This document shows positions 1 to 10,164 of a stretch of 64,000 bases of DNA, piece after piece; position 1 is the stretch's first letter; each line of letters starts with the position of its first letter. A program made the position numbers and the translations under genes. A model generated the notes under the pieces. That model did no database searches, was not told the DNA's origin, and worked only from the letters and a program-made list of their open reading frames with translations. Location of the stretch: NCBI GenBank assembly GCA_963989385.1, contig OZ022513.1:18335928-18399927 (forward strand), written 5' to 3'. This DNA comes from Ctena decussata. Taxonomy: Eukaryota; Mollusca; Bivalvia; Lucinida; Lucinidae.

Positions 1-117
1 GGTTTACTATAGGGTTTTTCAGTAAATACACCAAGAATGTAAATATTCACACATACCACACCCTCGGTACCCCTTGGATAGCTAAAACCTTAAGAATGCA
101 GCTAACGAAATGAAGTA

Positions 118-1432
118 GGGGAGACCGGGGATAGTTGATGCACGGGGCAAGTTGATACAGTGGCAATAAAAAGACAATGACGTCATTATGGACGTCAGAA
201 ATGACGAATTAAGATAGTAATGGACTACCGCCATCTTTTCCTGAAGTTTTGCGGAATTTGGACGATAAATGAGAATTTGGTGAAGAAAAGCTCATTTTTG
301 ACACATCTAAGTAATTTACAGGTATTTCGCAATTTTTCGTTTAGCGCGCATTTGTTTCTGGTTGTTCATAATTCATATATGCACACAGGTAGACAAGTAT
401 TTAAATTTTAATATCATACACTCTTCTGAAGGAAAACATTGTGTAATAGTTGTCTACCTTGCTAAATGTCACGTGGGTATGGTTGGGGCAAGTTGATGCA
501 ATGCGCATGGGGCAAGTTGATGCACAATAAAATCCTATTGGACTGCATGAGCTGTTCACAATATTTGGATGGGCTTGATTTCTAACTGATGTAGGACTAT
601 TAAGCATTTCAGATTTGTAGTATCTCTTATTATATTTCAAAAAAAAAATACATACGATAGCTTTCCAGCCATGTCACAGCAATGCCAACAATTTACATGT
701 GCGCACAGTGAACACTCAATACAGCCTGCGCATTCGCGCAGTCTGATCAGAGTCTTTGCTGTGCGCTCTATGGATATCTAAGGTCCCATACCTTTTGTAT
801 GGCAAGCGAAGACTCTGATCCGACTGTGCTGATGCACAGGCTGGTCTGGGTCTTGGCTGGACGCATATGTAAATTGTACGAATTGCTGGGAGCCCGGCTC
901 ATTTAATATAGCAACTATAACAATGAAATGATATTTTCCTGTTTAAAAGTTTTTAAGTTTCATAAATAAAAGTATAGAGTATTTTGATATTTTATAGTTC
1001 AATTATTCAAATACAAACATCCCTTCTGGAGACATTTCGCTTGAGATAACTTCAATGGCTAAAATAACTTTGATAAATCGCGGTATCTAACTACAAAGAA
1101 AGCAGGAATATCTCCATTTGTCCATAGAAAAGGTCAATTTCCTGTAGTATCCGTTGCATGGGCTTGTAAAGGCAAGAAACAATGTCTGTATCAACTTGCC
1201 CCAAGCATTGCATCAACATGCCCCACTACTGGGGCAAGTTGATGCATTCGACTTGCCAAAGAAATCTACTTAAACGGAGGGAAAATATACCAAAATTCAA
1301 AGTTTACTATTTGATTTTAAATGCAGAAAAGGTAGATCTTTTAGTATATGCAAAGATGATCAAAATTGGCCAGTCCAGTCACGAGATATATGAAAAAGTC
1401 TAAAAAGTGCATCAACTATCCCCGGTCTCCCC
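118..1432. mobile_element. 1.3 kb TIR DNA element, non-autonomous
   Basis: The two ends are perfect inverted copies of about 26 bp starting GGGGAGACCGGGGATAG, and a TA flanks each side (116-117 and 1433-1434), as expected for a TA-target DNA transposon. Subterminal motifs of the form GGGGCAAGTTGATGCA recur near both ends (about 142, 485, 511, 1195 and 1233), a likely binding array for a transposase. No transposase ORF is visible, so it must be mobilised in trans. A decayed hairpin element (668-901) sits inside. Superfamily not assigned. Confidence 0.8.
668..901. repeat. Decayed copy of the nested-hairpin MITE (family A)
   Basis: The arrangement matches the family A copies further along: an outer inverted pair (AACAATTTACATGTGCGC against its partner near 868) enclosing two smaller hairpins around CAGTCTGATCAGAGTC and GACTCTGATCCGACTG. 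It ends in CGGCTCA-like sequence. It is more diverged than most copies and lies within the 118-1432 element. Confidence 0.65.
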
Positions 1433-1551
1433 TACAAGTGGGTTCCGACGATACACATACCCTAGTTGTATGTAGAACAAAGGTATCTCTCTTGCTTCAT
1501 AGAAATGATGCTTTCCCACAGTGTTGGTTGTTTTGAAGAGATGCTACCGAA

Positions 1552-1783
1552 GGTTACTTAACATTTCGTACAAGTGACGAGGTTTGCAAAAAGATCCAAG
1601 CAGCCATTGGAGAATACGACGAAGTCCTGACCATGGTAAAAATCGGAACTAAGGTGGTTAGGTCACGTCAAAAGGTCTTCTAATTTAGCAAAGACGATTC
1701 TACAGGGCACAGCGAAAGGAAGAAGAAGAAGAGGTAGACAGCTGAAGAGGTGGGTAGACAACCTGAAAGTTCGGCCGCGATGA
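1552..1783 (+). pseudogene. Relic of a non-LTR retrotransposon ORF, C-terminal end
   Basis: Translation gives two pieces in different frames. The first reads ...SDEVCKKIQAAIGEYDEVL...; after a frame change near 1635-1650 the second reads RWLGHVKRSSNLAKTILQGT... followed by an Arg-rich stretch and RWVDNLK. This is the typical C-terminal tail of RTE/Jockey-like LINE ORF2 proteins in invertebrates (KIQAAIGEYDELLT, RWFGHV, KTILQGTVEG, RGRQKKRW). The reverse transcriptase and endonuclease domains are absent, a frameshift is present and a stop follows at 1781. It is a dead, 5'-truncated fragment; the clade is not certain. Confidence 0.8.
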
Positions 1784-2377
1784 TGTTAAGCATGTTGAGT
1801 AGTATGTGAGAAATTGAGCTTTAAAGTCAGAAGTTTTTGTTGGCATGTACGTTGCCTTCGTTGCCTGTGTTGAATCCCAGACCAGTGTGAGAAGACAATT
1901 GCCGAAGTTGTACTATACGTAACGTTTTCGTTAACAATGCCCTTAGTTATAAATAAACCCAGTTTTTGTTGCGTATTTCTGTTGTGAGTTATGACTGATA
2001 TGTCTCGGGAGCAATTTTCCTGGTTAGCTAATTAACGAAAATATCAGGAAATTCCAAAATACTCTAAGGTTATCAGGCAAGTTACACTGCAGAAAATAAC
2101 ATGATGTTTTTGTTAATAAAAACATCTAATCTCTGTTAATTCGATAACTGTTCAGCATCTGCAGTTGTTCGAATTCGTAAATTATTGTGTCGTGCCACGA
2201 GTAAAAGGTACCGTCTAACAAATTTCTTCCCTAATGGGCATTTTCGACTGGGCTTTTTTTGTTTTTTGTTTTGTTTTTTGTTTCACGATTTTTAGCATAA
2301 AGCACTATAGCAGAAGTGCTTCACGCTAGGAATCGCGAGGCACGAAACATCTAGTCGAATACGCCCATAGTTTTTTT
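1784..2377. other. No gene seen; T-rich stretch
   Basis: AT-rich sequence without a supported ORF or paired repeat. A T/G-rich run (TTTTTTTGTTTTTTG type) lies at about 2255-2283. It probably includes untranslated 3' sequence of the LINE relic, but no poly-A or duplication is clear. Confidence 0.4.
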
Positions 2378-2601
2378 AGGGTCGAGTCGGGTAAATTCTG
2401 ACAGCGGGTAAATTCGGACACACCATGGCAAACAGTAAAAAATCCAGATGAGACGGCTCATAATGAGCCGTCTCATCAGGATATTCACTGTTTGCCCACT
2501 TAATTTTGTTCCAAACAATAATTCCAAACAATTTGCAAATAAAGGATACAATGTCACTGAAGGAATTAACCTGCTGTCCGAATTTACCTGACTTGACCCT
2601 A
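2378..2601. mobile_element. Hairpin MITE, family B (AGGGTC-GTCGGGTAAATTC ends)
   Basis: Ends are inverted: AGGGTCGAGTCGGGTAAAT on the left, ATTTACCTGACTTGACCCT on the right, with a second internal pair (GCGGGTAAATTCGGACA against TGTCCGAATTTACC). The middle holds a strong stem, GATGAGACGGCTCAT facing ATGAGCCGTCTCATC, flanked by GGCAAACAGT and CACTGTTTGCC. Further copies lie at 3020, 20640 and 32458. Confidence 0.8.
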
Positions 2602-2731
2602 TTGTAATTATCTGTTTTATTCTTAGTTTGTTTTCCTTTCGTTTTAATCATTAATATTATTTTTTTTCCGTTTCGTTCTGTCTGTCATTATGATCGTAAA
2701 AAATAGAAATAAAAGGGACATCTAAAATAAT

Positions 2732-2971
2732 TGAGCCAGGACACAACAAAACTAGCAAAGTGGCATGAGCGCGCAGGGCAAACTCAGATCAACCTGGGCA
2801 TCCGCCCAGTCTGATCAGAGTCTTCGCTGTCCGCATGGAGGCAACTTAGACCCCTTAGCTACCCTTTAAGCGCAAAGCGAGGAATCTGATTAGACTGGGT
2901 GGATACCCAGGCTAATCTGAGTTTGGGCTGGGCGCACAACCACTTCGTTGGTTTTCTCGTGTCGCGGCTCA
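2732..2971. mobile_element. Nested-hairpin MITE, family A, full length
   Basis: About 240 bp running from TGAGCCAGGACACAAC to GTGTCGCGGCTCA. The outer arms pair with each other, and each half contains its own 50-60 bp hairpin built on CTGATCAGA-type cores. This copy has the most decayed left end of the full-length set. Confidence 0.85.
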
Positions 2972-3019
2972 ATTATGGTAACTGTCCTAAAACATGAACA
3001 GTTCACGGTTTTAACGTAA

Positions 3020-3215
3020 TAGGGTCAAGTCAGGTAAATTCGGACACCAGGTAAATTCGGACATACCATAGCAAACAGTGGAAATCCAGATGAGACGGCT
3101 CATCATGAGCCGTCTCATCAGGGTTTTCACTGTTTGACCAGTTCTTTTTGTTTTAATGCCAAACAACTGACATGTCCGAAATTACCTGCTGTCCGAATTT
3201 AGCTGACTTGACCCT
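3020..3215. mobile_element. Hairpin MITE, family B
   Basis: TAGGGTCAAGTCAGGTAAAT at the left pairs with AGCTGACTTGACCCTA at the right. The double motif AAATTCGGACA and the central GAGACGGCTCATCATGAGCC stem are intact. It lies only 50 bp from the family A copy at 2732-2971, so two unrelated hairpin families have landed side by side. Confidence 0.8.
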
Positions 3216-4040
3216 AATGCGTCTAAAATATGCAAATGGAAAAGCAAACAGTGTGGACCCTGATCGGACTGATACTTTTAGAGCAGTCAAGTCTGGTTCA
3301 GAACTACTGATCCAGACCTGTGTGCCCCCGTACTTAGAATCTCTGCGGTAATTTACACTATCTTTTGTTTCATTTATTTTGTTTTTCTTTCTTATCGGTT
3401 ATTTCTCCGACTTATTTTACTTTCTCTCTTGAATTTTCCCTCTTCCTCCCACTGCCCCTCTCCCTCCACCCCCTTCATACCCTTTTTAGTCGTACTCTGT
3501 GTTTCTGCTGTTACTTACCACTGTTCACGTGACTGACATATGTAACTTCCAAAGAGAAAAAAAAAAAACACAGTAACGTTTCGGGATATCCTTAGCAACT
3601 TTTAAGCATTAACGTTCGTCCAGTTCTTCGAAACAACGGTCTCCTGGCTATATTACGGTATTTAAGTTCAAACTTTAAAACGAGTGAAAAGAGTTTTCTC
3701 TTTTTTCAGTTAACTTCCACGATGTCGCTATATTTTGTCGATATACTACCTGACATGACTCTTAAAAATGAGTTTTTTTTATGTGGGTGACGTCGATAGA
3801 AAAATCTCAGATCAGCTGACATAGGGATCAAACTAACCCGAGTATTAGTGTTTCGTATATGCTCTAAGGCACCTTTGGGTGACAATTAAACCCACACACG
3901 AGGTAAAAGCCTGATCCTTAATGCAAACCCAAATGCTGTTCTATCTGTTTGGCAATGATACTTGGGTTATTTTTAAGCATTAATTAGCAATTTTGTGTGC
4001 CTTTATCGCTACATTATTCGTATATACTGGTTATCCTAAA
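3216..4040. other. No gene seen; hairpin remnant at the left
   Basis: About 3237-3330 contains GCAAACAGTGTGGACCCTGATC and imperfect inverted partners, a remnant of the GGCAAACAGTG hairpin type. The rest is pyrimidine-rich and AT-rich sequence with an A-run at 3559-3568 and no supported ORF. Confidence 0.4.
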
Positions 4041-4045
4041 GCTGA

Positions 4046-4255
4046 ATGGATACACTTTCAGAGGAAGCTACTTTTTCTTTTTCTTTTCATCTTTTCTCAA
4101 TGAAGGTTCTACTCTTGAAGAAATGAATTTGCTCCCTTAGGAGCAAATTCTTTCCTTTCAGAGTAGACCACTTTTTTAAAGAGCTCTGTCGAGCAGGGAA
4201 GTAAACAGACAGTCACAAATATGGTTTCCCTTTATAAAAACTTTGAGGTGTAGCC
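4046..4255. repeat. Dispersed repeat, family G (GGAGCAAATTCTTTCC)
   Basis: Contains GAAATGAATTTGCTCC and GGAGCAAATTCTTTCCTTT as a short inverted pair around 4121-4162, followed by GAGCAGGGAAGTAAACAGACAG. The same order (ACACTTTCAGGGGAAGC..., GAGCAAATTC..., CAGGGAGCAAACAGGAAG) occurs at 31112-31325 and, more diverged, at 44197-44432 and 63830-63960. Confidence 0.6.
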
Positions 4256-4317
4256 GTACGGGATAAAACTGTCATTTGTATTTTTGCCTCGCTTTTCAGT
4301 AAATTCATATTTAAAAC

Positions 4318-4362
4318 CACTTGGGGAACGTCGTTACGAGAATTGAACAGAACAGAACAGGA
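4318..4362 (+). repeat. Dispersed repeat with GAACA tail
   Basis: CACTTGGGGAACGTCGTTACG followed by AGAATTGAACAGAACAGAAC. The same sequence, with a longer GAACA tail, occurs at 18429-18478, so this is the end of a dispersed element, plausibly a retroposon with a pentanucleotide tail. Confidence 0.6.
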
Positions 4363-5360
4363 AATAAATCGCTACTTTAGGAGCAAAAAGTCGACACTTT
4401 TGGAAGGATTTTGTCGTCCAAGGACACATAAAAGATATCGTGAAAATTGTCTCCTTTCGAAAAAATGGTGTATAAACATGGAGATGTATTTTACATCTTA
4501 AATCATAAATACTCACGTTAAACATCAGAAGTACTTCTGCAAATGTTCTTTAAAATGATATGTTAGAAGCAAATAATATATATTAAGAAGAAAAAAGCAA
4601 TATCGATCCCTAGCTATTATGATTAACAATTGCCGCATGAGGTTAGCAATACGTTATGGTTTTAATTGCAATGGTATGGGAAAAAAAATCAAGTATAGAA
4701 TAAGCATTTTCAATCTTTTTTCTCGTGGTTTTGCTCTTTATTACCTTTGACCTCGTTTATACAGTACACAATGACCAGTCAGGTTTGGGAACCGGCAAAA
4801 AATAAACGAGGACATTTCGGTTAGTAATTTAAGCATGGTTGCCCATCATGCCATTGAAGTGTTCACAAACTTATTTTCTAGAGCACCTTTTGCAAATCCG
4901 CCACCAAACTTGTATTTATGAGAATAATTTATCACGGAATAGATTAAAACTGGTGGTTAAATAAAGCAAAACATGCTGATTTGACAAATTTTATAACTAA
5001 GCAACGCACTGAAAGTTCTGGAGACAGGGGACAAAACGATTTGTAATAAAGAGAACTGAATTTACATTTCCTATTAGAAAGCGACCTGAGACTGAACCAC
5101 ATTTTAATTTTCCACGCTTTATTACTAATCTGACATTTCATCTAAATAATACAGGTATATTTTTACCATTTACAGGTTTTAATGGGAATAATTTATGCTT
5201 TATCGTGGGTGGAAACACCCAATGCGCTAACAAGAAAGTTGTGTCGCAGGAAAGTGGGTAAAATGCTATTAGCACCACACAAAGACAAATGTTAGCATCT
5301 CATACCAAAACGTTAACATAAGGGAGTGGGAGGTATCTAGTGATCATGGATCACATTGAG
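4363..5360. other. No gene seen
   Basis: AT-rich sequence. The short open stretches on both strands lack a shared reading signal or splice context, and no paired repeat was found. Confidence 0.4.
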
Positions 5361-5362
5361 AT

Positions 5363-5426
5363 ATTGTTTTCTTATTGTTCATAAAACGTATGTGCCATAC
5401 GTTTTATGAACAATAAGAAAACATTC
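5363..5426. repeat. Near-perfect short palindrome
   Basis: TTTTCTTATTGTTCATAAAA at about 5368 is followed, after the small loop CGTATGTGCCATACG, by its exact reverse complement ending near 5423. It could fold into a stem of roughly 27 bp. Confidence 0.8.
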
Positions 5427-5461
5427 TAACATTGGTCGCCTATTTAGCCAATGCTAAAGTC

Positions 5462-5906
5462 TAGTGATATATTGCGTGACAAATCACTGGGCGGACTAGC
5501 GTGACGTTATTTAGCGCCGTTCGGACGTCATTTTTATTCGTTTGGTGACGTCAATTTTCATTTCTATGAGGATAGACGGTGTAACGTCGTTTTTTTGCAT
5601 CAAAAACTTACGAAATACATGTGAACGTCTGTTACAGTCAAAATTGTTGGCGGGATTTCTTCATGTAATCATGGCGGAAAACTGGAAAAAATCTGAAGGA
5701 AACAATTGCGTTCTCATCGTTTCTGGCGTGTTAGAATCGAAATAGATTCTTGCTAACAAGTGATTTGTTGCCCAATATATCAATGGCTGTCGTTCAGTCG
5801 TCAGTGACCATATCACTTGCGCTTCGCGCTCGTGATATATCACTTCACGACTGACCTCCAACCAGTGATATATTGGGCAACAAATCACTGTAAGCAAGAA
5901 TCTATT
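5462..5906. mobile_element. Composite inverted-repeat element (AGTGATATATTG ends)
   Basis: Three related terminal-type motifs occur: AGTGATATATTGCGTGACA at 5462, AAGTGATTTGTTGCCCAA at about 5758, and TGATATATTGGGCAACAA at about 5862. The last two form a long inverted pair (about 5741-5906) that also includes ATAGATTCTTGC and its complement. A short open frame starting ATGGCGGAAAACTGG at 5671 lies between. The layout suggests a deleted or folded-back DNA transposon. Confidence 0.6.
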
Positions 5907-5937
5907 TCTTAAATATACGTGATGCATGATTTTCAGA

Positions 5938-6024
5938 TTGATACTAATTGATACTGGAAATAGTGATTTCTTCACGTCATTATACCTTCTAAAGCAAAAT
6001 ACATTTTTAAGTGAGCTTAACTTA
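5938..6024 (+). repeat. Local duplicate of 7655-7757
   Basis: TTGATACTGGAAATAGTGAT, TCATTATACCTTCTAAAGC and TTTAAGTGAGCTTAA are all found again in the same order at 7655-7757. In this copy a family A element follows immediately, at 6027. Confidence 0.7.
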
Positions 6025-6026
6025 AA

Positions 6027-6263
6027 TGAGCCGCGACACGACAAAACCAACAATGTGGTTGTGCGCCCAGCACAGACTCAGATCAGCCTGGGCATCCGCC
6101 CAGTCTGATCAGAGTCTTCGCTGTCCGCATGGAGGTAGCTTAGACCCTCAGCTACCCTTTGAGCACTTAACGAAGAGACTGATCGGACAGGATGGATGCC
6201 CAGGCTGATCTCAGTCTGCGCTGGGCGCACAACCACATTGTTGGTTTTGTCGTGTCGCGGCTC
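6027..6263. mobile_element. Nested-hairpin MITE, family A, full length
   Basis: Close to the family consensus: TGAGCCGCGACACGACAAAA at the left and GTCGTGTCGCGGCTC at the right. Two inner hairpins centre on the stretch CTGGGCATCCGCCCAG and on its partner near 6190. The paralogous site at about 7755 lacks it, which brackets the insertion point. Confidence 0.9.
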
Positions 6264-7273
6264 TCATGCCATAATTTCCACACCAAACGGTCTCGAAGAG
6301 TGTGGCGGTTCTGATCAGGGTGGGGGATAAAGTATTCTGGTTTTGATATATTGCGAGGGAAAATGGCTATGTTGTGACTGAATTTAGGTTAAACTTTATG
6401 TCAGCTTGTTATTTCTGATTCAAATGTTTTACACTCGTTAAGTTACAGAACACTTTCTTTGCCACATCTTTCCGATTTTAATGACACCTAAACTGAACCA
6501 CAAAGATTCGTACTTCTGAGCAGGGACTCTGTCACTAAATTTCAACTGATGTCCGTGCAGATTACGCTGACATTTTGGTTTTGGTATTTCCCGATTGAAT
6601 TTTTCTGACCGAGTCCTTTTCTTGTAGAAAATATAATCATGTTAGGAAATTTAGACAATTGCCAGATAAATTCGAAACAGCGCATTTTCTTTGACTATTC
6701 TTTTTCGAGTTCTGCAGACGACTAGTTTTCATAAAACATGACTTTTGTACACGTAGAATACAACGGACACTACTACGGGGAACACATTTATTTTTCAAGT
6801 TAAAATCGGCACTTTATGAACAGGGATTAACTTATTTTCTTGCCTGTATCGATATTATTAGTGTTTTCATTTTCGTTTTTCTTTTTCTTCTAAATTTGCA
6901 TTACTTAACGCTGAAATAAAGCATTCAAGTTCGAATCATATAGTCACAATGCAAGTTTTCCACTCTGAACAACAACAACAACAACAATAATATTAATAAT
7001 AATAATAATAATAATAACACTATTTCAGCGGGCTAATTTAGTTCAGAAGTATAGACAGAGAAATATAAAAATCTCTGTGTATGTAAGGTAACAGATTACT
7101 GACCGTCAGTTCAGCCAACCCAGTGAATCTTTCTCGCCCAACGAGAAGAGACAGAAAACGTTTTGCATGAAAACTAATCTTATTCCACGGCACAGTCTAT
7201 GCCTTCTGTTAACATTTTCTAAAATTCTTTAAAAGAAACAGAAAAGTTACCTGCATCACCCAAAACAAATATT
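6264..7273. other. No gene seen; ATT/ACA microsatellite
   Basis: AT-rich sequence without a supported ORF. A compound microsatellite (AAC repeats followed by AAT repeats) occupies about 6969-7018. Confidence 0.5.
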
Positions 7274-7511
7274 TGAGCCTCGACACGAGAAAACCAACAA
7301 TGTGGTTGTGCGCCCAGCGCAGACTCAGATCAGCCTGGGTATTCACCCAGTCTGATCAGACTCTTTGCTAAGCGCTTAAAGGGTAGCTGAGGGATTAAGC
7401 TACCTTCATGCGGAAAGCGAAGACTCTGATCAGACTGGGCGGATGCCCAGGCTAATCTGAGTCTGCGCTGGGCGCACAACCACATTGTTGGTTTTGTCAC
7501 GTCGCGGCTCA
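7274..7511. mobile_element. Nested-hairpin MITE, family A, full length
   Basis: Left end TGAGCCTCGACACGAG, right end TCACGTCGCGGCTCA. The middle reads AAGCGCTTAAAGGGTAGCTG, opposite in orientation to the copy at 6027, so the element is asymmetric enough to orient. Confidence 0.9.
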
Positions 7512-7654
7512 TTTTCCTTCGACACAGCAGCTGCTTAGTTACAACTTTTGCGAAAGTTTAAATCATGTGAAATGATTTATCTAGACTCCATCAATAATTA
7601 TTTTCACATAAAACAAAGGTTGCATTACGTTTTGCTAATAAAAACATATTGATA

Positions 7655-7757
7655 CATTATTGATACTGGAAATGGTGGTTTCTCATAGTCATTATACCTT
7701 CTGAAGCAAAATATATTTAATTGAAAAAAAAAAATCTTTAAGTGAGCTTAATTTAGT
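7655..7757 (+). repeat. Local duplicate of 5938-6024 (empty site)
   Basis: Same sequence block as 5938-6024 but with an A-run (about 7724-7734). It continues into TTTAGTTTCCCGC with no hairpin element, so it preserves an uninserted version of the site. Confidence 0.7.
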
Positions 7758-8324
7758 TTCCCGCATTTCTTCAAAAATTTAGGTGTTTTTCTTGAGAATT
7801 TATTTCATCAAAAATGTGATTTGAATGCAGATAAAATTTGAGGTGGGTGGGGGTTATTTCAATGCTTGCTGGAATATATGCTACAACTTTATTGCGTGAA
7901 AGAAGCCAAAGTACGATGGGACATACAATGTTGAAACAAGACTGTATCAAGGATGACGCATTTCATTACGACGAATCAACGTTGGTTCAATGTTCTTTTA
8001 ACGCTGCGTGTCTGCTTATGCTGGGATAAATATTACAAATTCAATGCGGTAGAGAAGTGTTTCTCTCGAAATTCAGTCTCTTATGTAGCGCTGAAAAGGT
8101 TAGATTTTGTGTATAATAACTCTTCTTGAGACATCGCCAGAAAACGAAAATAAACGTATTTTAGTAGAATATCTTCCCAGCTTCTCGCAATCAGTAGTTT
8201 GTAAACACAACATGTTTAATACGAGTAACAAATCATGTTGATTTGAAGATAAAGATTGGCTGAGAAGTTGAACACATCATAAGCATATATTATGAGAGTA
8301 TATATTGGAGCTTTTTTTATTCAT
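7758..8324. other. No gene seen
   Basis: An open stretch at 7838-8029 encodes up to 63 residues but shows no recognisable motif and no splice context. Otherwise AT-rich sequence. Confidence 0.4.
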
Positions 8325-8590
8325 CTGGGGCCGTATTCATAAAGCCACTTAAGTCGTTGCTATGCAGTTGCTAAATATCTATAAAGGAGATTCCCTTCAA
8401 CTATGAAATTTGGTCCGGAGGAACAGTCTTACAAAGACTGTTCCTCCAGACCAAATTTCATAGTTGTAGGGAATCCACAAAGACTGTTCCTCCGGACCAA
8501 ATTTCATAGTTGTAGGGAATCTCCTTCAAAGAAATTTAGCCTAAGCAACAGCATAGCAACCACTTAAGTCGTTTATGAATACGGCCCCTG
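8325..8590. mobile_element. Palindromic MITE, family C (CTGGGGCCGTATTCATAAA)
   Basis: Ends CTGGGGCCGTATTCATAAA and TTTATGAATACGGCCCC(T)G are inverted. The central stem pairs GGAGGAACAGTCTT with AAGACTGTTCCTCC. A segment of about 44 bp containing GACTGTTCCTCCGGACCAA and CATAGTTGTAGGGAAT is present twice on the right side, making this copy longer (266 bp) than its sister at 63590-63816 (227 bp). Confidence 0.85.
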
Positions 8591-8692
8591 TTGTTTATAT
8601 ATTTATTTTTTTAAGGTGGATCCTTTTTGTAAAGGCCTCGACCACCAGGGAAGCAAGCAGGTAGTTATAAAAGTTGCTTCTTTTTGTCAAAG

Positions 8693-8875
8693 GAGCCCCC
8701 GGTAGCTCAGTTGTTTAAGCGCTTGCCTGTTGATCTAGCGCTCATGGGTTCGAGACCCGCACAGGCCAAAATCTCCACACGAGTTCCAGTTGCACATAGC
8801 CTTTCAGTATCACCCTCCTATTGCCCTGATATGACTTGAACACTGTTAAAAAGACGTAAAATCGCAAATCATCGG
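8693..8875 (+). mobile_element. tRNA-derived SINE (family S1), plus strand
   Basis: The head looks like a tRNA: an A-box-like GGTAGCTCAGTTG and a B-box GGGTTCGAGACCC at about 8748. This is followed by a body with CACCCTCCTATTGCCCTG, ATATGACTTGAACACTG and a tail near AAAGACGTAAAATCGCAAAT. Length and order match tRNA-derived SINEs of molluscs. Not a functional tRNA gene, because the acceptor arm does not pair and related copies share the downstream body. Confidence 0.85.
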
Positions 8876-9172
8876 TCCATCCATCCTTTAATCAAAATGG
8901 CAGAAAAACAGAGATGTATCCATTTACCCTCAGTCTATCCAAAGACGCATCTATAAGCAACCTTACTGAACTTCTCAATGAAGTGTTGAAGTTGAATCAA
9001 TTACGACATGATAGCACCATTAACACAAATATAACTTTTACTATGAGATTTTATACTTACCGTCATGATTAATTAAATGCACTGCGCATGTGATGTATGC
9101 CTTTTTCTTTGTCCGTTTTTATGTTTATGAATTATTTTGGAGGGCATTGCAGTATTAAAATTTTTTATCAAA

Positions 9173-9230
9173 ATCACTGTTCATTTCAAATATTCGGCCG
9201 GATGGCCGAACATTTGAAATAAAGAGTGAT
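9173..9230. repeat. Short hairpin
   Basis: ATCACTGTTCATTTCAAATA and its near complement TTTGAAATAAAGAGTGAT flank the stem-loop TTCGGCCGGATGGCCGAA. Confidence 0.75.
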
Positions 9231-10160
9231 GTTGATAAATATAAATTCAGGAAGCGAGAATTTGAATCAAAGAGCCATTTTGATGAATATAAAGGCAAGG
9301 ACGCCGAAAATGTGAAATAAATTTAAAAGTGAATTTGATTATTAATAACACAAATAAATTCCTCTGTGAAAAAAAGCTAAAAAAAACTCAATAAAGCTAA
9401 GCCTTTGACAGATCAAAATAAACGAATGCCACGTTCTTCGGCATCCACTTATGGTTTCCTGATACTATAGAGCTGCTGTATGTTCCACAGAAAATGAAAA
9501 TTCCAAATCAAGTTATACTTTCGTAGGCATTGTCCACTGATAAAACTTTACCAGACAAAGAAAATGGTAAGAAAGATTAGCCACTTTTGTGACTGGATAA
9601 TGCATATTTTGTCTAGCATATATATATATTTGAATTCACTTTATCTGATTGCTGTAAAATTGCCCAATCATAATACGTTTTTTTCTGCGGATATGCCCTG
9701 TTTTCGATATAATTGACAAAAAGCTAACGTCACGCCCTCAAATATTAGGCTTGACAAGCATGAGCTCTGAGTAGATATACCGCTTTGGTCAAGAAGTCAT
9801 TGGCCAGAGTCAAGCCGTAGTTGGCGGTTTTCAGTAAGATATGCTTAGTTTAAACTTTATTTATTTGTATAAACATCATACACTTATGTACAGACAATGG
9901 TTAACAGAACACGCTATACAAAGGGATTCAGAAGGAAGTCTGACGACTTTTGTAAATCTGTATCCCTAGAAATGTGTTCGTGTGTAAACATATGACATAC
10001 AGTATGTTTAGACAAAGTATAAGCTAGCAGACAAATTATGTAAAACAGTAAACATTCAAAAAAAAAAAGTATCAAGAAAAGAGATTGTATAAACTATTCT
10101 AAGATAAAGAAAGAACAACTTATTTAAACGCATTGGCTATAACATAGATGTAATGCGACA
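9231..10160. other. No gene seen
   Basis: AT-rich sequence with partial echoes of the preceding hairpin (TTTGAATCAAAGAG, GAAAATGTGAAATAAA) to about 9340, then nothing recognisable. A-run at 10060-10069. Confidence 0.4.
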
Positions 10161-10164
10161 GTCG

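Noticed and set aside
5661..6053. 130-codon open frame, minus strand
   Set aside because: Spans the inverted repeat of the composite element and part of a family A copy; no recognised domain.
7330..7512. Recurrent minus or plus strand peptides beginning MSRD-TKPTMWLCAQ (also 6026, 25540, 30123, 43841)
   Set aside because: They are translations of the family A hairpin. The conservation is of the DNA repeat, and frames end at the element edge or shortly after.
8693..8770. Functional tRNA gene
   Set aside because: A and B boxes are present but the acceptor stem does not pair, and the same downstream body follows in other copies; it is a SINE head.
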